Below are positions 15,162 to 19,889 of a stretch of DNA of 19,889 nt, in pieces. The position numbers were made by a program, and so were the translations under genes. Every line of letters begins with the position of its first letter. Positions within the stretch are counted from its first letter, which is position 1. Source of the stretch: an uncultured Faecalibacterium sp. (GTDB lineage Bacteria; Bacillota; Clostridia; Oscillospirales; Ruminococcaceae); assembly GCA_934525325.1 (NCBI GenBank), contig CAKSZE010000030.1, positions 1 through 19,889 on the forward strand, read 5' to 3'. The notes under the pieces were generated by a model that was given only the letters and a program-made list of their open reading frames with translations, was not told the origin of the DNA and made no database searches.

Positions 15162-15764
15162 ATGCAAACCACACTGATGGGCTGGGTGCACCAGCTTGGA
15201 ACACTGGAATACTGGGAGGCGCTGCTGGCGGGCTTTGAGGGGCTTGGCCCCCTTGTACCCATTCTGCTGGCTATGGTGGAGTCCTTTTTTCCGCCGCTGC
15301 CGCTCATCGCTATTGTGGCGCTGAACGTGGCCGCGCACGGCGGTCTGCTGGGCTTTTTGTACAGCTGGGCAGGCGTTGCGCTGGGCGGCACCATCATGTT
15401 TTTGCTCTGGCGGCGGCTCGTCAAGCGCTTTTTCTGGAAGGTAGCCAGCCGCTCCCCCAAGCTGGAAAAGGCGCAGCAGTGGGTGAACCGCTTCGATACC
15501 TCGTCTCTGTTCATGCTGTCGCTGCTGCCCTTCACCCCCACCTCCTTCATGCACTTTGCCTTCGGGATGTCGGACTTTGACGAAAAGCGCTATCTGCGCA
15601 CTGTTCTTTTGGGGAAAGGACTGATGGTGGCCATGATGGCTGTCTTTGGGCAGTCGCTGGTCAGCTCCCTGAAGAACCCGGTCTACCTTGTGCTCGCAGT
15701 CCTGCTGTGGGGCGGGATGTACTGGGTAAGCAAAAGGTTCTGCCAGAAGCATCATCTGGAATAA
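15162..15764 (+). CDS. VTT-domain (DedA/TVP38-like) membrane protein
   Basis: 200 residues with four to five membrane segments (about 28-55, 62-82, 115-135, 148-168, 172-192). Features of the VTT/SNARE-associated family are visible: ESFFPPLPLIAIVALNV with the paired prolines, a Gly-rich GVALGGTIMFLLW helix, an amphipathic FDTSSLFMLSLLPFTPTSF re-entrant stretch and a Gly-Lys-Gly in the last third. Relatives are thought to act as lipid scramblases or flippases in the cell membrane. Its ribosome site (GAAAGGGA about 11 nt before the ATG) is weak. A TATACT box at 15091-15096 could be a -10 but lacks a good -35. It is followed by a strong terminator. Confidence 0.82.
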   Translation: MQTTLMGWVHQLGTLEYWEALLAGFEGLGPLVPILLAMVESFFPPLPLIAIVALNVAAHGGLLGFLYSWAGVALGGTIMFLLWRRLVKRFFWKVASRSPKLEKAQQWVNRFDTSSLFMLSLLPFTPTSFMHFAFGMSDFDEKRYLRTVLLGKGLMVAMMAVFGQSLVSSLKNPVYLVLAVLLWGGMYWVSKRFCQKHHLE

Positions 15765-15779
15765 AGCTACAATATCCGG

Positions 15780-15819
15780 GACAGCGGAGCACCTGCGGGC
15801 GCTCTGCTGTCTCTTTTTT
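15780..15819 (+). terminator. Rho-independent terminator after the VTT gene
   Basis: 11-bp stem 15780-15790 / 15801-15811 (GACAGCGGAGC type, one G-U pair), 10-nt loop, then TCTTTTTT. Confidence 0.9.
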
Positions 15820-15821
15820 GC

Positions 15822-15860
15822 AAAAAGCCATGGCGGGCAGCCCGCAGACTGCCCGCCATG
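15822..15860 (-). terminator. Rho-independent terminator of the minus-strand operon
   Basis: Perfect 12-bp stem CATGGCGGGCAG (15829-15840) / CTGCCCGCCATG (15849-15860). On the minus strand it is followed by GCTTTTTG (15828-15821). It sits convergent to, and back-to-back with, the VTT terminator. Confidence 0.88.
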
Positions 15861-15879
15861 ACATGAGATACATTATTTT

Positions 15880-16833
15880 TTATTTGGCTTCCGGTTCCTG
15901 TACAAGGGGCTCAGACGGCGGCGGGGTGAGGGTGGAATGCTCCACCACAAAGGCCGCAGCCCTTGCCCGGGCAAGGCGCTGGCGCACCTTGCGGGTGTCG
16001 TTGGCGGGGAAGGTGCGCTCCCCATCCAGCTTCTCGTTCCAGTCGGCAAGGGCGGCGTTCACCTCGGCTTCGGTGGGCAGCAAGCCCTCCCGTTCGGCCA
16101 CCAGCAAAAGCCCCAGCCAGCTGCGCAGCTTGCGCTCTGCCTGTTGGTGCAGCCACTGCCGGAACTGCTCCACCGTCTGTCCGCGCACGGCTAAGAACTG
16201 GTCAAAGTTGACCCCGTTTGCCTGCAAGCCCAGATTGAACTGCCGCTGCTCGGCAAAGTAGTTGCCCGCCTCCAGCCGCTTTGGCACCGGGCCGGTCACC
16301 TCGTCGCCCAGCTGCCAGACCAGTTCCTTCTCGGCACGGTCTTTGGCCTGTGCGCAGCGCTTTGCGTAGAGCTCCCGGGTCACCCGGTCGCGCAGCGCTG
16401 CCTTGCCTGCGGCATCGGCGGCGCGCTCTTCATCGCCGTAGTTGCGGTTGATCTCCAGCTCAATGGTCAACCGGCGCAGCGGGTGGGGCTCGATGGGCTG
16501 CACAAAGCCGGTATCCCGTCCCAGCTCCAGCGGCGGCAGGGCGTAGAACTGCGCCCCTGCCCGGAAGCCCTCGGCCCTGTTGACTGCCAGCAACTCAAAG
16601 TCCGGGTCGGTTACCGGTTCCAGTGCGTACTCCTGTACCAGCTGCCGGTAAAGAGGGTCAAAGCCCTCCAGAATGGTGCGGTTCACCGCTGCCGTCAGCA
16701 GTTCCTCCTCGTCCTGCGGGGCATCCGGGGCGGCCTGCTCTTTTGCAAGCGCAGCGGTCAGTTCCTCTGCGCTTGCCGTGAATACCAACCGGCAGTCCCC
16801 CGGCTCTGCCATGCCGAAATGTTCCAGTTTCAT
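15880..16833 (-). CDS. Trigger-factor-like chaperone, no PPIase domain
   Basis: 317 residues, soluble. Residues about 140-260 have the helical pattern of the trigger factor C-terminal chaperone domain: RDRVTRELYAKRCAQAKDRAEKELV, then VPKRLEAGNYFAEQRQFNLGLQANGVNFDQFL, then AERKLRSWLGLLLVAEREGL and PTEAEV. Residues 45-105 (ILEGFDPLYRQLVQEYALEPVTDPDFEL) resemble the end of the trigger factor ribosome-binding domain, but the ribosome-contact loop (GFRxGxxP) is absent. Only about 25 residues separate these parts, so the FKBP-type PPIase domain is missing. Start ATG at 16833 has GGAGGG 7 nt upstream. The frame also extends 36 bp further, but that is the end of the preceding gene. Last gene of the operon with the DUF3592 protein, ending in a Pro/Glu tail. 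SurA-like folds are an alternative. Confidence 0.62.
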   Translation of the reverse strand: MKLEHFGMAEPGDCRLVFTASAEELTAALAKEQAAPDAPQDEEELLTAAVNRTILEGFDPLYRQLVQEYALEPVTDPDFELLAVNRAEGFRAGAQFYALPPLELGRDTGFVQPIEPHPLRRLTIELEINRNYGDEERAADAAGKAALRDRVTRELYAKRCAQAKDRAEKELVWQLGDEVTGPVPKRLEAGNYFAEQRQFNLGLQANGVNFDQFLAVRGQTVEQFRQWLHQQAERKLRSWLGLLLVAEREGLLPTEAEVNAALADWNEKLDGERTFPANDTRKVRQRLARARAAAFVVEHSTLTPPPSEPLVQEPEAK

Positions 16834-16849
16834 GCGGTGTCCCTCCTTC

Positions 16850-17227
16850 TCAGCGGCCCATAAGACCAAACATCAGCACCAGCAGCGCTACGCCGATGCC
16901 AGTGTACAGCAGCTCAGCGCCCAGCACGGACTTGTCGCCCTCCACAAACATCTTCTCCGGGGCATCGGGGTCGTAGTACAGGGTGACCACACTGCCCTCG
17001 GCAAAGGGCTTGCCTTTGGCGGGCTTCGGATATTGCAGCCGGTGGCTGCCGCCTGCGGTGGTAAACTCCAGCACATAGGCAGCGCCGTCCCGGCTCTGCA
17101 CCGTGCCGCTTACCGTGGCCTGTACGCAGACGCCCTTGGTGCGCAGCTGCTGCCGCGCCCGCACGCTGCGCAGTGCCATGTAAAACATGATCAGCGCGCC
17201 GACCAGAAAAATAATCACATTCAGCAT
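16850..17227 (-). CDS. DUF3592 family membrane protein
   Basis: 125 residues. Two membrane helices, at about 3-20 and 104-122, flank an extracytoplasmic or cytoplasmic beta domain (about 30-100). The domain reads VQATVSGTV, AYVLEFTTAGGSHRLQYP and EGSVVTLYYDPDAPEKMFVEG, with the YYDP-P pattern typical of DUF3592. The function is unknown. The ATG at 17227 with GAGGG about 7 nt upstream was chosen; the frame is open to 17371, but that part runs through the structured leader RNA. It is followed 16 bp later by the trigger-factor-like gene. Expression probably starts at the extended -10 promoter near 17456, passing through the 6S-like element. Confidence 0.82.
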   Translation of the reverse strand: MLNVIIFLVGALIMFYMALRSVRARQQLRTKGVCVQATVSGTVQSRDGAAYVLEFTTAGGSHRLQYPKPAKGKPFAEGSVVTLYYDPDAPEKMFVEGDKSVLGAELLYTGIGVALLVLMFGLMGR

Positions 17228-17273
17228 CGTTTTCCCTCGTTTTTCCGTAATCGCCGGGCGGTGCCCGGACGTA

Positions 17274-17449
17274 TAGGCAATACCACATAATTCTAAGTGC
17301 CGATACGGCGCGCGAGGTGCGGCAGATGCTAAGCCAAAAGCGCAGATAATACTTTGTGTATTATCGAGCATTTTGGCAGCGCAGATGCCGTGCCGCAGCC
17401 GCCGGAACGGTGCTTAAGCCGTCAGGCGGGAATTGTGCGGTGTTGCCTT
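17274..17449 (-). ncRNA. 6S RNA (SsrS)-like rod-shaped RNA, candidate
   Basis: On the minus strand, 17447-17431 (GGCAACACCGCACAATT) pairs with 17292-17276 over 17 positions, with wobble pairs only as exceptions. Next come 12 unpaired bases on the 5' side (17430-17419, CCCGCCTGACGG) facing none on the 3' side. Then a long arm of about 60 nt per side (17418-17293) carries small symmetric internal loops: GCCAAAA/TTTTGGC and a GATAATAC/GTATTATC tip with a 5-nt loop. The predicted start of the promoter at 17456-17464 falls 2 bp outside the closing stem, so the RNA would begin there. Size (about 175 nt), closing stem, one-sided central bubble and long arm are the 6S RNA layout. A GC hairpin without a U-run (17254-17268) lies beyond the 3' end. 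It could instead be a leader of the DUF3592 operon or a palindromic repeat. Confidence 0.5.
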
Positions 17450-17455
17450 TCGTTT

Positions 17456-17464
17456 ATTGTACCA
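17456..17464 (-). promoter_or_regulatory. Extended -10 promoter for the 6S-like RNA / DUF3592 operon
   Basis: On the minus strand the sequence reads TGGTACAAT (17464-17456), a TG-extended -10 with a T-rich but poor -35. The start site would be near 17449, precisely at the outer end of the rod-shaped RNA. Confidence 0.55.
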
Positions 17465-17553
17465 TAATCTGCCCTAAAAAGCGCCCCGCAGCCGCTATCC
17501 AGAGTGCACCAACTTTACTGCAAAAATTTGTCGAATAATTTTGAAATTAAGTC

Positions 17554-17581
17554 TTGACATTTTTCTTGCATCTGGTATAAT
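17554..17581 (+). promoter_or_regulatory. Consensus promoter of tRNA-Leu
   Basis: Perfect TTGACA (17554-17559) and TATAAT (17576-17581) with a 16-bp spacer and a TGG extension. The start falls near 17588, so the tRNA precursor opens with a hairpin GTTCCCG (17589-17595) / CGGGAAC (17607-17613) before the mature 5' end at 17626. Confidence 0.9.
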
Positions 17582-17625
17582 AACTATCGTTCCCGGCGCT
17601 GCGGTGCGGGAACAAAACAGAATAT

Positions 17626-17712
17626 GCGGATATGGCGGAATTGGCAGACGCGTTAGATTCAGGTTCTAATCGGGGCAACTCGGTGGAGGTTCAAGTCCTC
17701 TTATCCGCACCA
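17626..17712 (+). tRNA. tRNA-Leu (anticodon CAG)
   Basis: Type II tRNA of 87 nt including an encoded CCA. The acceptor stem is GCGGATA (17626-17632) / TATCCGC (17702-17708), then discriminator A and CCA at 17710-17712. The D arm is GGCGGAATTGGCAGACGC, the anticodon arm TTAGA-TTCAGGT-TCTAA gives CAG, a long variable arm TCGGGGCAACTCGG follows, and the T arm contains GGTTCAAGTCC. Class and anticodon both indicate leucine (codon CUG). It has its own promoter and terminator and borders the mobile element. Confidence 0.97.
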
Positions 17713-17763
17713 TGACGAATGTTCTTACAGCATTTAGCTGTCAAAGAACATTCGTCATTTTTT
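17712..17763 (+). terminator. Rho-independent terminator of tRNA-Leu
   Basis: 15-bp stem 17712-17726 / 17744-17758 (ATGACGAATGTTCTT type) with an inner ACAGC/GCTGT stem, then six T ending at 17763. The 3' end of the recombinase gene lies only 5 bp beyond. Confidence 0.93.
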
Positions 17764-17768
17764 ATTTG

Positions 17769-19478
17769 CTAAATAGCGACATCACAAGGGGCGTAGTTCA
17801 CAACTACGCCTTTTCTTGTATTCACCGACACATCGGGTGTCGGCAAAGGAAGTGCGCTTGGAATCTCGATGGTGCCCACGCAGTTGTAGTGAATGCGGAG
17901 CCGCTGCTCCCATACACCGTTGACCTTTTCTGCATTGAACACTTCGATTTTTTCCACCAGTTCATTCAGCATTCGGGGTGTCAGCTTTTTTGCTCTGGTG
18001 TACTTGCGAACCAGACTGATGAACATATCCGTTGTCATGGTACGGCTGCTCTGCTTTTCGATTTCGGAGCGGAGCTGTTTGATTTTCTCGGTCAGCTCCT
18101 TTTGCTCGTCCTCATATCTCCGGGACATTCTGGAAAAGCGTTCGTCAGAGATTTTGCCGGAAACATTGTCCTCATAGATGCGCTCAAAGAGGCCGTCCAG
18201 TTCTTCATCACGGGCAAGGAGTGCTTTCAACTCTTTCTCTTTCAGCTTGCGGTCGGCTTCGTCCGCCTGCTGGGAGTGCCCGATAACAGCCTTCAAAAAG
18301 TCGTCCTCATAGAGGCTGGCAAACTTGGTCAGCCGCCGAATTTCGCCCAGCACCACTTCTTCCAGAAAGTCTACCCGGATGTAGTGGGTGGATTGGCAGG
18401 TGCCACGGTTGCCCTTGTAGTTGGAGCAGTTGAAATACTTGATTTCCGGGTTGCCCTGATTGAAGTGGAAGTGCAGATTGCAGCCGCAGTCTGCGCAGAC
18501 AAGCAGGCCGGAGAACATATTGTGTTCTCCGTTGCTGGTACGGCGTTTGCGCATTTTTCCGCGCTTCTGCTGCACCTGTTCAAACACGGCACGTTCAATA
18601 ATGGGTTCGTGAACATCTTGGAACACTACCCAATTTTCCGGGTCGTTATGAATCCGCTTTTTGTTCTTGTAGGACTTGGAGTAGGTTTTGAAGTTCAGAA
18701 TATCCCCGCAATACTCCTGCTGATACAGAAGATGGGTAATCGTGGAGCCATTCCACTTGGTAGCGGGCCTTGTTTTGCTCTTTCCGGGACGGCCGATGCC
18801 TTTCTGAATCCAGTAGGCCTGCGGTGTCAGGATGCCTTCCTTTTCAAACTGGGTGGCAATCTGTTCTGTGCCGAAGCCCTCCAACGTCATATCAAAAATG
18901 CGCCGGACAACTTGTGCAGCTTCTTCATCAATGACCCAATGCTTGGGATTGTTCGGGTCCTTGATATACCCATAGGGAGGAAGTCCCATCGGTTCGCCGG
19001 AGTTGCCTTTGATTTTATTACTGATACGGCGTTTCTTGCTGATGTCACGGGCGTACCACTCATTGAACAGGTTACGGATAGGTGCCAGTTCGTTTTCTCC
19101 CTCGGCCGTGTCGATGTTGTCCGAAACGGCAACAAGTCGAATGTCATGGTCCGGGAAAAATTCTTCTGTCAGCCGCCCGACCTCAATATAGTTTCGGCCC
19201 AGACGGGAAAGGTCTTTGACGAACACAGCAGAGGCTTTTCCTTGTTCAAGCTGCTGCATCATTTCAACGAAACCGGGACGGTTCATGGTCACGCCGGAAA
19301 TGCCATCATCCAGAAAGTGAACCAGATTGGTATAGCCTTTTTCCTTTGCAACTTTGGTGAGCAGTTTCTTTTGGTTGCCAATGCTGTAACTCTCGCCCTC
19401 CAAATTATCATCGCGGGAAAGACGCTCATAGAGAAAAGCGGTTGCTTCACGGGATTTCTTGTTACTCGACTGTTTCAT
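17769..19478 (-). CDS. Large serine recombinase (TnpX/TndX type)
   Basis: 569 residues. It catalyses site-specific integration and excision of the element through a covalent serine intermediate. The resolvase domain (about 12-160) shows YERLSRDD with nucleophile Ser21, then DGISG and VKDLSRLGRNY. A recombinase domain (about 185-300) follows with PPYGY and the WNGSTITHLL block. Next are a zinc ribbon with CADCGC (about 327-332) and FNCSNYKGNRGTC, a coiled-coil segment (about 395-470), and a DUF4368-like end (FISLVRKYTRAKKLTPRMLNELVEKIEVF is the core, about 480-510). ATG at 19478 with AAAGGAG 5 nt upstream was chosen over an in-frame ATG at 19577. The C-terminus ends 5 bp from the tRNA terminator, as expected if this is the int end of the element. 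Confidence 0.94.
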   Translation of the reverse strand: MKQSSNKKSREATAFLYERLSRDDNLEGESYSIGNQKKLLTKVAKEKGYTNLVHFLDDGISGVTMNRPGFVEMMQQLEQGKASAVFVKDLSRLGRNYIEVGRLTEEFFPDHDIRLVAVSDNIDTAEGENELAPIRNLFNEWYARDISKKRRISNKIKGNSGEPMGLPPYGYIKDPNNPKHWVIDEEAAQVVRRIFDMTLEGFGTEQIATQFEKEGILTPQAYWIQKGIGRPGKSKTRPATKWNGSTITHLLYQQEYCGDILNFKTYSKSYKNKKRIHNDPENWVVFQDVHEPIIERAVFEQVQQKRGKMRKRRTSNGEHNMFSGLLVCADCGCNLHFHFNQGNPEIKYFNCSNYKGNRGTCQSTHYIRVDFLEEVVLGEIRRLTKFASLYEDDFLKAVIGHSQQADEADRKLKEKELKALLARDEELDGLFERIYEDNVSGKISDERFSRMSRRYEDEQKELTEKIKQLRSEIEKQSSRTMTTDMFISLVRKYTRAKKLTPRMLNELVEKIEVFNAEKVNGVWEQRLRIHYNCVGTIEIPSALPLPTPDVSVNTRKGVVVNYAPCDVAI

Positions 19479-19576
19479 ACTTGCTCCTTTCTTGGGACAG
19501 TCGAATAGCAAATTCACTTGTACACCTATATTATAACACAATCCGCTTTCTCTGTCCGCTGCCTCCCGAAAGGTCA

Positions 19577-19756
19577 TTATAATTTTTCGCTTTCAGACTT
19601 CATCAGCCGGAGAAGGACTTCTCCTAAGGTCTGGGAGCTTTCTTCTTTGAACACCGGCTCAACGATAAAGGAGCGATTGCCAATACGATAAGTCGAATCC
19701 AGAGTAAGCATCTCTGGATTTTTTGTTTTTTCAGGGTTTGTCTTTTTCGCTTGCAT
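19577..19756 (-). CDS. Transposon-encoded protein TnpW
   Basis: 59 residues: a basic, Lys-rich start (MQAKKTNPEKTKNPEM), then LDSTYRIGNRSFIVEPVFK, a core typical of TnpW, and an amphipathic helix (TLGEVLLRLMKSESEKL). TnpW is a small protein of unknown role found beside the TnpX-type recombinase in Tn4451-like elements. Ribosome site AAAGGGG about 9 nt before the ATG at 19756. It ends about 100 bp before the recombinase start codon, so both are likely on one transcript. Family recognition is from the central RIG..F.VEP.F motif and the context. Confidence 0.8.
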   Translation of the reverse strand: MQAKKTNPEKTKNPEMLTLDSTYRIGNRSFIVEPVFKEESSQTLGEVLLRLMKSESEKL

Positions 19757-19801
19757 CGTAAAAATCCCCTTTCTTAAAAATCAAAAAATGAGCCAACGGA
19801 C

Positions 19802-19851
19802 GGCTGCTGGCAGCAGCCCACGGGAATCTCACCCCTGCATTCCTCATGCAG
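19802..19851. other. Cluster of two palindromes upstream of tnpW
   Basis: GGCTGCTG (19802-19809) and CAGCAGCC (19811-19818) form a near-perfect palindrome with one central base. CTGCAT (19835-19840) and ATGCAG (19846-19851) form a second one with a 5-nt spacer. On the minus strand three short frames end at 19855-19862 or nearby, so the tail of an upstream gene may lie beyond, but I cannot assign it. The palindromes could be a terminator without a U-run, a regulatory site or part of a transfer origin. Confidence 0.35.
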
Positions 19852-19889
19852 CCCTACTCATTGCCTGCGACGCTCTGAACGCTCGGACT

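Larger units (their letters stand above)
17764..19889. mobile_element. End of an integrative (conjugative) or mobilizable element, Tn4451/Tn1549-like
   Basis: From the tRNA-Leu terminator to the window end the sequence carries a large serine recombinase and TnpW, a pair characteristic of Tn4451-type and related gut Firmicute elements. Base composition drops clearly below that of the flanking chromosome, and codon choice (more A/T at third positions) changes too. The left boundary is set only by the terminator and the recombinase stop at 17769. The exact attachment site and the other end are not visible. An inverted repeat GGCGTAGTT/AACTACGCC (17790-17810) lies just inside this end. Confidence 0.75.

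Noticed and set aside
17712..19508. Open 598-residue plus-strand frame across the recombinase
   Set aside because: It is the mirror of the recombinase gene and starts inside the tRNA terminator. No family resemblance.

Overview
The window looks like a chromosomal segment of a GC-rich gut Clostridium-class bacterium of the Oscillospiraceae/Ruminococcaceae kind, with Faecalibacterium or a close relative as my best guess. The guess rests on the overall protein character (Tn4451-type recombinase, DUF1653, Cof-type HAD, Firmicutes-style AGGAGG ribosome sites), the high GC of the backbone and familiarity with this gene mix. It is inference and was not checked by a search.

Left part (1-5700): the last codons of a probable glycogen phosphorylase, then a minus-strand tat operon (TatB-like, TatA, TatC) and a minus-strand pair of overlapping ABC exporter half-transporters. 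The second-translated ABC subunit has a normal ATP site. The first carries Asp and Gln in place of the catalytic Glu and switch His, the signature of a heterodimeric exporter with one degenerate site.

Middle (5768-11250, plus strand): an SseB-N/Sel1-repeat protein, a stand-alone dnaK with no grpE, dnaJ or CIRCE nearby, a DUF1653 protein, a secreted protein with a 12-residue Glu/Gln/Pro tandem tail, and mscL with an added zinc ribbon. A consensus promoter after mscL drives a short transcript with no convincing ORF, a candidate small RNA.

Next (11314-15764): a minus-strand alkaline phosphatase with a twin-arginine signal, so a likely client of the Tat system in the same window. It is preceded by a cluster of TTTAC(A/C)-type boxes resembling PhoP sites. 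Divergent from it run a Cof-type HAD phosphatase and a DEDDh exonuclease with a zinc ribbon, followed by a VTT-domain membrane protein.

Right part (15822-19889): a minus-strand operon of a DUF3592 membrane protein and a divergent trigger-factor-like protein without a PPIase domain. Its leader is a rod-like RNA of about 175 nt whose closing stem, one-sided bubble and long arm match the architecture of 6S RNA. A tRNA-Leu(CAG) gene with strong promoter and terminator follows. Immediately beyond the tRNA terminator begins a lower-GC mobile element with a large serine recombinase (TnpX/TndX type) and the small protein TnpW, running off the right edge.

The points most worth a second look are the 6S-like RNA, the post-mscL RNA, the PPIase-less trigger factor homologue, and the Tat/phosphatase/PhoP-box connection.
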